Program-made: the position numbers and the translations under genes
Assembly: GCA_023387635.1 (NCBI GenBank)
Contig: JAEWHU010000299.1
Span: forward strand, 1 to 27,397
DNA from: Bacillota bacterium
Lineage (GTDB): Bacteria > Bacillota > Clostridia > Lachnospirales > Lachnospiraceae
Direction of reading: 5' to 3'
DNA: 27,397 nt
Notes under the pieces: generated by a model
Database searches by the model: none
What the model was told of the DNA's origin: nothing
The model's input: only the letters and a program-made list of their open reading frames with translations
Part shown: piece by piece, positions 14,864 to 22,766 of the stretch
Layout of the letters: the number at the start of each line of letters is the position of its first letter
Position numbering within the stretch: position 1 is the stretch's first letter

Positions 14864-15742
14864 ATGTATAGTTTTCATGGAGATAAAAAGCATCATTCCT
14901 ATTTTGAAGGATGGTATCTAAAACAGCAGAATGATGTAGGCGCAGTGGCAATTATTCCTGCATTTCATGTAAGGGGCGATGGAAAACAAAGTGCATCTCT
15001 TCAGATAATAACAAAAGAGGGTTCTTATAATCTGAAATATCACATTAAGAAATTTAAAGCTAGCAAAAATCGCTTCCGAGTTCAAATAGGAGATAATATA
15101 TTTTCAGAGTATGGTTGTAAACTTAGTTGTAAGGATAAAGATTTCTATATGAGAGGTGCTTTAAGATATAGCCCATTTAGAAAACCTGATTATGACATAA
15201 TGGGGCCTTTTAAGTATGTTCCTTTTATGGAATGTCGCCATAGTATATTGAGTTTAACCCATGCAGTGAATGGTTCTATTAGAATTAATGATAAAGTGTA
15301 TACCTTTTCAAATCATATAGGCTATGTAGAAGGGGACAGAGGAACTTCTTTTCCAAAACGGTATATATGGACCCAGTGTAATTGGAGAGAAAATTGTATA
15401 GTGGTGTCTATTGCTGATATTCCATTTTGTGGTGGAAGTTTTGTAGGTTGTATTGGTTCCATATTATTGAATGGCAAAGAGTATCGTATAGCAACCTACT
15501 TAGGAGTGAAATTACTACATTTAAGTGAAGATATGATATATCTAAGTCAAGGCAATCTTACCTTATTAGTGGAATTATTAGAATCTAATTCAAAGCCTCT
15601 TTATGCTCCACGTAATGGTAATATGGAGCGTACCATTCATGAGAGTATTGCTTGTAAGGTTAGGTATACTTGTATTTTTAAGGATAAAGTTATATTTCGT
15701 TTTATAAGTGATCAAGCTAGTTATGAAAGTTGCTGGTTGTAA
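14864..15742 (+). CDS. Tocopherol-cyclase-like family protein
   Basis: A 292-residue protein of the family named after plant tocopherol cyclase. The N-terminal signature SYFEGWYLKQQ (12-22) and the central signature GYVEGDRGTSFPKRYIWTQ (153-171) match the bacterial members, and the second corresponds to the cyclase motif with FP and W-Q. No signal peptide or membrane helix is seen, so it should be cytoplasmic. An anaerobic Firmicute is not expected to make tocopherol; the bacterial role is unknown, perhaps lipid or carotenoid-like chemistry. The start is ATG 14864 with GGAGG 9 nt upstream; the longer in-frame ATG at 14825 lies in the loop of the leader hairpin and would need ribosomes to start there. 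It appears to be a single-gene unit. Confidence 0.8.
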   Translation: MYSFHGDKKHHSYFEGWYLKQQNDVGAVAIIPAFHVRGDGKQSASLQIITKEGSYNLKYHIKKFKASKNRFRVQIGDNIFSEYGCKLSCKDKDFYMRGALRYSPFRKPDYDIMGPFKYVPFMECRHSILSLTHAVNGSIRINDKVYTFSNHIGYVEGDRGTSFPKRYIWTQCNWRENCIVVSIADIPFCGGSFVGCIGSILLNGKEYRIATYLGVKLLHLSEDMIYLSQGNLTLLVELLESNSKPLYAPRNGNMERTIHESIACKVRYTCIFKDKVIFRFISDQASYESCWL

Positions 15743-15783
15743 AGAAGAATTTTTAGAAAACACCCCTCATGGTTAGGATTTTC

Positions 15784-15812
15784 TTGACTTTTTTCGCCTT
15801 TAATATCATACT
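15784..15812 (+). promoter_or_regulatory. Candidate promoter of the YitT-like gene
   Basis: TTGACT (15784-15789) and CATACT (15807-15812) are spaced 17 bp, about 70 nt ahead of the start codon. Confidence 0.4.
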
Positions 15813-15883
15813 AATGGATAGGATTATTTAGAATAGCTATTGTTTAATCTTATATCTATTTATATGTACTTAAGGAGGCAGAA

Positions 15884-16747
15884 TTGGAAGCTAAAAATGG
15901 AATGTGGAAAAATTTAAAGGAGTATTTACTTATTACATTAGGTGTTGAATTAGTTGTAATAGGAGTATACTTCTTTAAATTTCCAAATAATTTTTCAATC
16001 GGTGGTGTAACAGGTATCGCCATTATATTAAGTAGTTTATTTGGTGATTCAATTAGTACAGGAACAGTAGTACTAGCAATAAATATAATATTATTAGTTC
16101 TTGGATGGTTTTTTGTTGATAAGAATTTTGGTATTAGGACAGTATATGGTAGTATATTGATGTCCCTATCCTTACAGTTATTAGAATATATTTTTCCAAT
16201 GAGTAGACCCTTAACGAGTGAACCAATGTTAGAGTTAGCATTTGCAGTAGGAATACCAGCAGTAGGTGCAGCAATGTTGTTTAATATTGGTGCATCAACA
16301 GGTGGAACGGACATAATAGCTATGATGTTAAAGAAGTATACCAATATAGACATAGGAAGATCATTATTTTATACTGATTTATTATTAACACTATCTTCCT
16401 TCTTAGTATTTAACATACAAACAGGATTGCTATCTTTATTAGGGCTTTTGATTAAATCCTTAGCAGTAGATAATATGATTGAGAGTATGAACCTACATAA
16501 ATATTTTACAATTATATGTGAGAATCCAAAGCCAATTAGTGAGTTTATATTAAAAGAGTTAAATCGAAGTGCAACTATAATAGATGGAAAAGGTGCATTT
16601 AGTGAGAAAGATAAAAAAATGATTGTTACAGTAATGAATCGTTCTCAAGCAGTACAATTAAGACAATTTATAAGGAATACAGAACCAAGTGCGTTTATAT
16701 TAATTACAAACACAAGTGAAATTATTGGTAGAGGTTTTAGAGCATAA
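15884..16747 (+). CDS. YitT family membrane protein with DUF2179 domain
   Basis: A 287-residue protein. The first two thirds hold five to six hydrophobic helices of the YitT type, with GGVTGIAIIL (40-49) and the family's characteristic GASTGGTDIIAMML (135-148). The last about 80 residues are the soluble DUF2179 domain (IIDGKGAFSEKDKKMIVTVM). YitT proteins are widespread Firmicute membrane proteins, possibly transporters, with no proven substrate. Translation starts at TTG 15884, set by AAGGAGG 5 nt upstream; the next Met (15902) has no ribosome binding site. The following membrane protein gene lies 56 nt downstream with its own GGAGG, so the two probably form an operon. Confidence 0.92.
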   Translation: MEAKNGMWKNLKEYLLITLGVELVVIGVYFFKFPNNFSIGGVTGIAIILSSLFGDSISTGTVVLAINIILLVLGWFFVDKNFGIRTVYGSILMSLSLQLLEYIFPMSRPLTSEPMLELAFAVGIPAVGAAMLFNIGASTGGTDIIAMMLKKYTNIDIGRSLFYTDLLLTLSSFLVFNIQTGLLSLLGLLIKSLAVDNMIESMNLHKYFTIICENPKPISEFILKELNRSATIIDGKGAFSEKDKKMIVTVMNRSQAVQLRQFIRNTEPSAFILITNTSEIIGRGFRA

Positions 16748-16803
16748 TGTGAATTTGATATTCTGGGGTGGATTATCAGATATGAATAACGGAGGATGTA
16801 TTT

Positions 16804-17433
16804 ATGCATGGTATGGTATTAATTATAATTGGTTTGTTACTTGGGGCAATTGATATTAATGTACCTATGGGTATTTCTTATGATAAGTATATTAGTTCCC
16901 CTGAACTTGGAGGAGTATTTCAAGAGTACGTGATAGGAAACATGGTTGGTACCAAGGCTATGTTTGATGTTTTACCAGATATTTTAGGATATTTTCTAAT
17001 TGCTATTGGTATTTACTTATTAACCAAATACGGCAATAAGTTATTAATTTCATATCCATTTTTAGGTTTAGTTATTGCTAAAACTATTATTATTCCGTGT
17101 CTGCCTTTTCTATATAATGGCAAAGCATTATGCTATTCTGTATTGTCCATCACCTTTTTAGGTGTGATAACAGAAATTTTAATGGAGTATTTTTTAGTGA
17201 AAGGCTTAATTAAGATGACGAGTGTCATTCAAAATGAAAGAAATAATGTGGCAGTAAGGATTGGATGGTTAATCTCCATAGCGTGTAAGACAGTTATCTT
17301 TGTAACTGGATTTGTGGGAATTAATTTCTTAACCTATGTGTATGGAACAGTATACATAGTAGCCACTATATTTTATTGTTTTAAATTATTTAAGTCCAAA
17401 GATTATCTAGGAATTACAGCAGATAAGGTATGA
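16804..17433 (+). CDS. Hypothetical polytopic membrane protein
   Basis: A 209-residue protein I cannot assign to a named family. It has about five to six hydrophobic segments, roughly 2-20, 58-77, 80-101, 108-131, 151-171 and 173-192, with short loops and a basic C-terminus. No catalytic motif is evident. A hydrophilic loop (22-47) with DKYISSPELGG probably faces outside if the first helix acts as a signal anchor. GGAGG lies 8 nt before the ATG. It follows the YitT-like gene closely and ends at a terminator, so it is probably expressed with it. Other Lachnospiraceae seem to have similar proteins, but that is memory rather than a search. Confidence 0.8.
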   Translation: MHGMVLIIIGLLLGAIDINVPMGISYDKYISSPELGGVFQEYVIGNMVGTKAMFDVLPDILGYFLIAIGIYLLTKYGNKLLISYPFLGLVIAKTIIIPCLPFLYNGKALCYSVLSITFLGVITEILMEYFLVKGLIKMTSVIQNERNNVAVRIGWLISIACKTVIFVTGFVGINFLTYVYGTVYIVATIFYCFKLFKSKDYLGITADKV

Positions 17434-17470
17434 TATAAAAATTAGAAAACAAAATAAGTATACTTTAAGA

Positions 17471-17498
17471 AAAGTCTATCATTAGTGATGGGCTTTTT
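17471..17498 (+). terminator. Rho-independent terminator after the membrane protein genes
   Basis: An 11-bp stem (AAAGTCTATCA, 17471-17481, with TGATGGGCTTT, 17486-17496, two G-U pairs), a TTAG loop and a T5 run. Confidence 0.85.
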
Positions 17499-17650
17499 AT
17501 TTATGTAAAAATTTAGGCTAAATTAGTCATACAATAGGATTAATTTGTATATTTTGGTTATTCTATAAATAGTGTAGAAATTATTAACACTAATACTAGG
17601 AGACAATTGTGATAACAAGTCACTTTTATACCTGCAGAATGGAGAATATT

Positions 17651-19102
17651 ATGCATTCAATATGGAAAGAAAGTAAAAAGGAAATAGGGGCTAAAAGATT
17701 AGAAAAAGATATAAGCGTGGATGTTGCTATTGTTGGCGGTGGAATGGCTGGTATTTTAACTGCTTATTTATTAAAGCAACAGGGAATTCATAGTGTTATA
17801 CTTGAAGGAAGTAAAATAGCAAGTGGGCAAACAGGTAATACAACTGCAAAAATTACTTCAGGTCATAATCTAATATATGATAAAATCACTACTAAGTTTG
17901 GAAAAGAGACTGCTAGCTTATATGCATCAGCCAATCAAAAAGCAATTGCTAAGTATCAAGAAGTTATTAAAAATGAAAACATAGAATGTCATTATAAAAC
18001 CCTTCCTAATTATGTGTACAGTCTAAGAGATCCAAAGTTGATTGAAGATGAGGTAAAGGCTTGTAAGGAAGCAGGGTTAGATGCAGAATTTACTTTAAAT
18101 ACAACATTACCTTTTCTAGTAGATGGAGCTATTAAACTAAAAGATCAAGGTCAATTTAATCCCATGGAATTTATAAATGGGTTAGTTCCATCCCTTCATA
18201 TATATGAAGATACTATGGTGAGAGAGATAAAGGAAAATATACTAGTTACACCACATGGGAAGGTGAAAGCGGATAAAATTGTGGTTGCTACCCATTATCC
18301 TTTTATAAATACACCAGGATATTATTTTCTTAGGTTACATCAAGAACGATCTTATGTAATTGCATTAGAAGATGCTACTTCATTAGATGGCATGTATATT
18401 GATGAAGACATTCATGGCTTTTCCTTTCGAAATTATGAAGATAAGCTTCTATTAGGTGGGAGCGGTCATAGAACAGGAGACAATAAACATGGGGGATGTT
18501 ATGAGAGATTAAGAAAAGTAGCAAAAGAATATTATCCAGAGAGTAAGGAATTGTATCACTGGTCTGCCCAAGATGCAATGTCTCTTGATAGTATTCCTTA
18601 TATCGGACAATACTCATCTGCAACACCTAATATGTATGTTGCAACAGGTTTTAATAAATGGGGAATGACAAATTCAATGGTATCAGCTATGTTACTTAAT
18701 GATTTAATAATGGATAAAAAAAATCCATTTGAAGAGGTATATTCACCAAAAAGATTTACAATAAGTGCATCTATGATGAACCTATTTGAAGAAGGTAAGC
18801 AAGCGGTAACCGGTCTTGTGAAACAAAAGTTTACAATTCCAGATACATTAATTAGTGAAATTAAAAATGGGTATGGTGGAGAAGTTGATTATCAAGATGA
18901 AAAGGTTGGTGTCTACAAAGATGATACCGGTAAAGTCTATATGGTGACAACGAAATGTCCACACCTTGGTTGTAAATTAGAATGGAATCAAGATGAGTTA
19001 TCTTGGGATTGTCCATGCCACGGTTCTAGATTTAATTACGAGGGAGAATTGCTTGATAATCCAGCTATGAGAGGAATCCACAATATTAAGATTATCGAAT
19101 AA
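17651..19102 (+). CDS. FAD-dependent oxidoreductase with C-terminal Rieske [2Fe-2S] domain
   Basis: A 483-residue fusion. Residues 23-34 (VDVAIVGGGMAG) are the FAD-binding Rossmann motif of the DAO family, and the DAO domain runs to about 380. The C-terminal 90 residues are a Rieske domain: CPHLGC (436-441) and CPCHG (454-458), giving ligands Cys436, His438, Cys454 and His457, with Cys441 and Cys456 placed for the usual disulfide. The substrate is unknown; it probably oxidises an amine or amino-acid-like compound and passes electrons to the cluster. ATG 17651 has GGAGA 5 nt upstream and gives the MHSIW start I recall from relatives. GTG 17609 with TAGGAGA 5 nt upstream is a real alternative and adds 14 residues. 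The gene stands alone between terminators. Confidence 0.9.
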   Translation: MHSIWKESKKEIGAKRLEKDISVDVAIVGGGMAGILTAYLLKQQGIHSVILEGSKIASGQTGNTTAKITSGHNLIYDKITTKFGKETASLYASANQKAIAKYQEVIKNENIECHYKTLPNYVYSLRDPKLIEDEVKACKEAGLDAEFTLNTTLPFLVDGAIKLKDQGQFNPMEFINGLVPSLHIYEDTMVREIKENILVTPHGKVKADKIVVATHYPFINTPGYYFLRLHQERSYVIALEDATSLDGMYIDEDIHGFSFRNYEDKLLLGGSGHRTGDNKHGGCYERLRKVAKEYYPESKELYHWSAQDAMSLDSIPYIGQYSSATPNMYVATGFNKWGMTNSMVSAMLLNDLIMDKKNPFEEVYSPKRFTISASMMNLFEEGKQAVTGLVKQKFTIPDTLISEIKNGYGGEVDYQDEKVGVYKDDTGKVYMVTTKCPHLGCKLEWNQDELSWDCPCHGSRFNYEGELLDNPAMRGIHNIKIIE

Positions 19103-19162
19103 GGGTAATAGCATATAAAACAAGTATTTAATGTTTCTAAATTGTTCTTTGAGAAAAATAAT

Positions 19163-19199
19163 AAAAAGTTATAATTAATTTTTTAAGTGTAACTTTTTT
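19163..19199 (+). terminator. Terminator-like hairpin after the FAD-Rieske gene
   Basis: AAAAAGTTA (19163-19171) pairs with TAACTTTTT (19190-19198), 9 bp with an 18-nt loop and a T6 run. Its A/T-rich stem makes it only moderately stable. Confidence 0.5.
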
Positions 19200-19226
19200 A
19201 ATTTTTATACGAATAAGAAGTGTAAC
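19185..19226 (+). repeat. Direct repeat AAGTGTAAC upstream of the lipoprotein gene
   Basis: AAGTGTAAC occurs at 19185-19193 and 19218-19226, start to start 33 bp, about three helical turns. TGTAAC resembles an ECF sigma -35 element; after the first copy CGAATA (19210) lies at 16 bp. It may be a target of the ECF sigma encoded 0.7 kb downstream or a protein-binding pair. A small hairpin CTAAATC/GATTTAG follows (19239-19259). Confidence 0.3.
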
Positions 19227-19282
19227 AAATAAAAAATACTAAATCATTTAAAGATTTAGATAGTAAAATTAGGAGGCTTATT

Positions 19283-19894
19283 ATGAAGAAACAATTTATA
19301 TTAGCGGGAATGGTTGCTATGTCATTAGCAGTAACTGCTTGTGGAGCAAAAGACAATAACAATGCAGGTAATAATAATTCACAAATTGAAGCACCTGGTA
19401 ACGGTAATGATTCAGGGGCTGGTGAAGAAACTATGAATAAAGAAGAGAGACAGGCGTCTTTACAAGAAATTCGTGACACTGTAGCTGCAGCGTATGGTGA
19501 AGACTACATTCCAAGTATGCCTTATGATGAGACTACAATCAAAGAGTTATTTGGAGTAGATCCTAGTTGGTATGATGCTATTGTAGCAGAGGGTCCTATG
19601 ATTAGTACACATGTGGATACATTTATTGCGATTCATCCAACAGAAGGCAACTTAGAAAATGTTAAAACTGCGCTTACAAACTATAAAGATTACTTAGTAA
19701 ATGAATCAATGCAGTATCCAATGAATATGGAGAAAGTAAAGGCTGCAACAATTACTACTATAGGTGATAATGTTTACTTTATTATGCTTGGATTTATCGA
19801 TGATACCATAGAAGACGAAGCTAAAAGATTAGAAGAATTTACTGCAAAAAATCAAATAGCAGTGGATGCAATCAATGAACATGTTGCAAAATAA
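19283..19894 (+). CDS. DUF4358-type lipoprotein
   Basis: A 203-residue predicted lipoprotein. The signal peptide (1-19) has two Lys, a hydrophobic core and lipobox VTAC with Cys20 as the lipidated residue. A low-complexity Asn/Gly linker (24-48) leads to a folded domain (about 55-203) with YIPSMPYDETTIKELFGVD, which I recognise as DUF4358-like. Function is unknown; such lipoproteins often lie beside MBOAT and DHHW genes in Lachnospiraceae, as here. It should sit on the outer face of the membrane. AGGAGG lies 8 nt before the ATG. No terminator separates it from the sigma gene 86 nt downstream, but that gene appears to have its own promoter. Confidence 0.85.
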   Translation: MKKQFILAGMVAMSLAVTACGAKDNNNAGNNNSQIEAPGNGNDSGAGEETMNKEERQASLQEIRDTVAAAYGEDYIPSMPYDETTIKELFGVDPSWYDAIVAEGPMISTHVDTFIAIHPTEGNLENVKTALTNYKDYLVNESMQYPMNMEKVKAATITTIGDNVYFIMLGFIDDTIEDEAKRLEEFTAKNQIAVDAINEHVAK

Positions 19895-19911
19895 TTGTAT
19901 TAGATTTTAAT

Positions 19912-19940
19912 TAGCATGTTTTGACTACCTATGCTATACT
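19912..19940 (+). promoter_or_regulatory. Candidate extended -10 promoter of the ECF sigma gene
   Basis: TGCTATACT gives an extended -10 (TATACT, 19935-19940). The -35 position (TAGCAT, 19912-19917) is poor. The -10 lies inside the left arm of a perfect inverted repeat (19933-19965). Confidence 0.4.
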
Positions 19941-19965
19941 ACAAAGGATATATATGTAGTATAGC
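19933..19965. promoter_or_regulatory. 10-bp inverted repeat spanning the sigma-gene start region
   Basis: GCTATACTAC (19933-19942) and GTAGTATAGC (19956-19965) are perfect complements with 13 bases between. The left arm covers the predicted -10 and the right arm ends 2 nt before the GGAGG of the sigma gene. It can act as an operator on DNA or, if transcription starts further upstream, as an RNA hairpin next to the ribosome binding site. Confidence 0.55.
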
Positions 19966-19980
19966 TGGAGGTTATAAAAT

Positions 19981-20571
19981 ATGCATGAGGATGAACTGAA
20001 TTATAAAAAGTTCATGGATGGTGATATAGAAGGTTTTGAGAATCTTGTTCTTACTTATAAAAATAATTTAATATTTTTTATAGCAAAGTATGTAAAAGAT
20101 TTATATTTAGCAGAAGATTTAGCTCAGGATACTTTTGTAGAAATCTATGTTCATAAAGAACGATATAAAACCCAAAGTAGTTTTAAGACATATTTATTTA
20201 CCATAGGACGCAATAAGGCAATTGACTATATAAGAAAATATGGAAAAGAAATTTCAAGCAATCTTATAAACGAAGAAGGCTTTGCCATTGATATGTATTC
20301 ATCTTATCACACCATGAGTATATTAGAAGGAAATGATTTAATCACGGAGCTTATAAAAAAAGATGATGCTAATTTAATCCATAGTGCAATTGGTAAATTA
20401 AAAGAAGAGTATAGGGTGGTGATTCACCTTATTGATTTTGAACAATTATCTTATAAAGAAGCTGCTAAAATAATGAAGAAAACAGTACCTCAAATAAAGA
20501 TTTTAATACACAGAGCAAGAAAAGCTTTGGGAAAAGTTTTGCAAAAGGAGGGATATACCTATGAAGAGTGA
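19981..20571 (+). CDS. ECF-type sigma-70 family RNA polymerase sigma factor
   Basis: A 196-residue alternative sigma factor with only regions 2 and 4. Region 2 (about 20-90) contains DLAQDTFVEIY and SFKTYLFTIGRNKAIDYIRK, the core-binding and -10-recognising parts. Region 4 (about 130-190) contains LSYKEAAKIMKKTVPQIKILIHRARKAL, the -35 recognition helix-turn-helix. The linker between them is slightly long. GGAGG lies 7 nt before the ATG. The gene overlaps the following anti-sigma candidate by 11 bases, the standard arrangement for an ECF pair. It should direct transcription of an envelope-related regulon, perhaps including the MBOAT-DHHW genes just downstream. Confidence 0.92.
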   Translation: MHEDELNYKKFMDGDIEGFENLVLTYKNNLIFFIAKYVKDLYLAEDLAQDTFVEIYVHKERYKTQSSFKTYLFTIGRNKAIDYIRKYGKEISSNLINEEGFAIDMYSSYHTMSILEGNDLITELIKKDDANLIHSAIGKLKEEYRVVIHLIDFEQLSYKEAAKIMKKTVPQIKILIHRARKALGKVLQKEGYTYEE

Positions 20572-21247
20572 TAGAGAATTTTTAGATGGAATCTATAAAA
20601 AAGCCCAGGAATATGAGAATAACCAACAAAAAGATTTATTAAATAAAGATAAAAGCATCTATCACAGGGGTTATAGAACTCTAAGACCAGTTCTTGTAAC
20701 AGGTATGGCCATAGCTTTAATTTGTAGTGGTATATTTGCATATGAATCAGGGGTGTTTCCGTTTAAAACGAAAACTAGTGATATAAGTTCCCAGGATTAT
20801 AACCATACTCCAGGTTTGGCATCAAATGATATGACAAGAGGAGTCGATCCTATTTCATATTCAGATACTTCCTTATCATTGGATATTCAAGATGCTATGA
20901 GAGAAGGGACTGTAATTCGTGGTAGAGTGACAGAGCTTATTGAAAGTGAATTACAAGTAGAAATAAAAGTTGAGATAAGTAGAGTCTATGCAGGAATTGA
21001 AAATATAGGCTCAACAATAAGTGTAAAATTAGGTAATAATAAATTAAGTTCTTCTGCTTATGGGTTATTAACTGGATCTGATGATATTTTATTCTATCTT
21101 AAAATGGATGAAAATAATCAGTATTCTATTGCACATGAAACATATGGAATCTTTTATTATTATGAACAAGTAGATGGAGACGATATATTTACTAACGAAG
21201 ATGGTGTAAGGTTAAATACCAATATATTTAAAACAAATGAAGAATAA
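20561..21247 (+). CDS. Single-pass membrane protein, probable anti-sigma factor
   Basis: A 228-residue protein with a short charged N-terminus (1-40, DREFLDGIYKKAQEYENN) facing the cytoplasm, one transmembrane helix (about 42-60) and an extracytoplasmic domain of about 165 residues. I see no zinc-binding HxxxCxxC motif, so it is not of the ZAS type. Its position, overlapping the end of the ECF sigma gene with an AAGGAGGG site inside it, is the main reason for the call; the topology fits a membrane anti-sigma factor. The outer domain includes a segment from about 115 (GTVIRGRVTELIES) that looks like a beta-rich fold, possibly the signal sensor. MBOAT follows 50 nt downstream without a terminator. 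Confidence 0.75.
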   Translation: MKSDREFLDGIYKKAQEYENNQQKDLLNKDKSIYHRGYRTLRPVLVTGMAIALICSGIFAYESGVFPFKTKTSDISSQDYNHTPGLASNDMTRGVDPISYSDTSLSLDIQDAMREGTVIRGRVTELIESELQVEIKVEISRVYAGIENIGSTISVKLGNNKLSSSAYGLLTGSDDILFYLKMDENNQYSIAHETYGIFYYYEQVDGDDIFTNEDGVRLNTNIFKTNEE

Positions 21248-21297
21248 ACAAAAGAGGGCATAATTGTTTTAAAAGTCCTTTTATTTTAGGAGGATAT

Positions 21298-22740
21298 ATG
21301 GTATTTAGTAGTTTATTGTTTTTATTTCGATTTTTACCTGTGGTACTACTCTTATATTTTATTGTACCAAGAAAATTAAAAAATTTAGTATTGTTTTTAT
21401 CCAGTCTGTTTTTTTATGCATGGGGAGAGCCTGTATATGTAGTTATTATGTTGTTTTCAACAGCAGTAGACTTTACTCATGGAATGCTTGTGCATAAGTT
21501 TAAGGAAAAGGGAGAAAACAAAAAAGCAAAATATGTAGTGGCATCAGCCATGATTATAAATCTCAGTTTATTGGGATTTTTTAAATACTCTGACTTCATA
21601 CTTCAAAATATAAATAGTATTTTTAATACAGACATACCACTATTAAAATTAGCATTGCCTATAGGTATTTCTTTTTACACCTTTCAAACCATGTCTTATA
21701 CAGTGGATGTATACAGAGGAGTTGCTAAAGTACAAAGAAATATTATATCATTTGGTGCGTATGTAGCATTGTTTCCACAATTAATTGCGGGTCCCATTGT
21801 ACAGTATAAAACCATAGCAGAGCAACTTGATAATCGAAAAGAGAATACAGAACAATTTTCTTATGGTATTTTTAGATTTATGACAGGTCTTGGCAAAAAG
21901 GTATTACTAGCCAATAATATTGGTATGCTTTGGGAGAGTATAAGTGCAATGCCAGTAAGTGAAAGTTCTGTTCTTACAGCGTGGATAGGAATATTTGCTT
22001 TTGCATTTCAAATTTATTTTGATTTTTCTGGATATTCTGATATGGCCATTGGACTTGGACATATATTTGGTTTCAAATTCTTAGAAAACTTTAGATATCC
22101 ATATCAATCTACTAGCATAACAGACTTTTGGAGACGTTGGCATATTTCTCTTGGAACATGGTTCTTAGAGTATGTATATATTCCTTTAGGCGGAAATAGG
22201 AATGGAAAGATAAAACAAGTTAGAAACATAGTTATTGTATGGTTATTAACAGGTATTTGGCATGGAGCTAGCTGGAACTTTGTTCTTTGGGGAGTTTATT
22301 TTGGAATATTATTAATTATAGAAAAATTCTTTTTAAAGAAATACTTAGAGAAGTTACCAAAGTTTATCCAGATAACATATACCTTATTTTTAGTTCTGAT
22401 TAGTTGGGTTATCTTTGCTTTTGATAATCTAAGTAATGGTATCACATATCTAAAAATAATGTTTGGAGGTTTTAATGTACCTTTATTTAATACGGAGTCA
22501 CTTTATATTTTATACAACAATATAATTCTTCTTGTTATTTTAGCTTTTGCATGTACAGATATACCAATTCGATTCGTAAGAAAAATAACGTTATACTTTA
22601 CTAGGATAGGGAATGAGAGTAAAGTTTACTTTTGGTTATATTGTTTGTTACAGAATGGGTACTTAGTATCGGTATTTCTAGTATCAGTAGCTTATCTAGT
22701 AGATGCATCCTATAATCCATTTTTATATTTTAGATTTTAA
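21298..22740 (+). CDS. MBOAT family O-acyltransferase (AlgI/PatA/DltB-like)
   Basis: A 480-residue polytopic membrane protein with about ten to twelve hydrophobic helices. The two MBOAT histidines are present: His282 in DFWRRWHISLGTW and His322 in LTGIWHGASWNF; the second corresponds to the catalytic His322 of AlgI. Other family blocks are LFPQLIAGPIVQY (158-170) and IYFDFSGYSDMAIGLG (239-254). It should move an acyl group, usually acetyl, across the membrane to a cell-surface polymer with the help of an AlgJ-like partner. That partner is the next gene, 26 nt downstream. AGGAGG lies 6 nt before the ATG. The polymer acylated is not indicated; secondary cell-wall polysaccharide and peptidoglycan are candidates. 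Confidence 0.95.
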   Translation: MVFSSLLFLFRFLPVVLLLYFIVPRKLKNLVLFLSSLFFYAWGEPVYVVIMLFSTAVDFTHGMLVHKFKEKGENKKAKYVVASAMIINLSLLGFFKYSDFILQNINSIFNTDIPLLKLALPIGISFYTFQTMSYTVDVYRGVAKVQRNIISFGAYVALFPQLIAGPIVQYKTIAEQLDNRKENTEQFSYGIFRFMTGLGKKVLLANNIGMLWESISAMPVSESSVLTAWIGIFAFAFQIYFDFSGYSDMAIGLGHIFGFKFLENFRYPYQSTSITDFWRRWHISLGTWFLEYVYIPLGGNRNGKIKQVRNIVIVWLLTGIWHGASWNFVLWGVYFGILLIIEKFFLKKYLEKLPKFIQITYTLFLVLISWVIFAFDNLSNGITYLKIMFGGFNVPLFNTESLYILYNNIILLVILAFACTDIPIRFVRKITLYFTRIGNESKVYFWLYCLLQNGYLVSVFLVSVAYLVDASYNPFLYFRF

Positions 22741-22766
22741 CTTTTAAGTATAGGAAAGGAAGAACT

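Noticed and set aside
17528..17535. CATACAAT, a perfect sigma-E -10 match before the FAD-Rieske gene
   Set aside because: No acceptable -35 element at 14-15 bp and over 100 nt to the start; a single octamer in AT-rich DNA is weak evidence.
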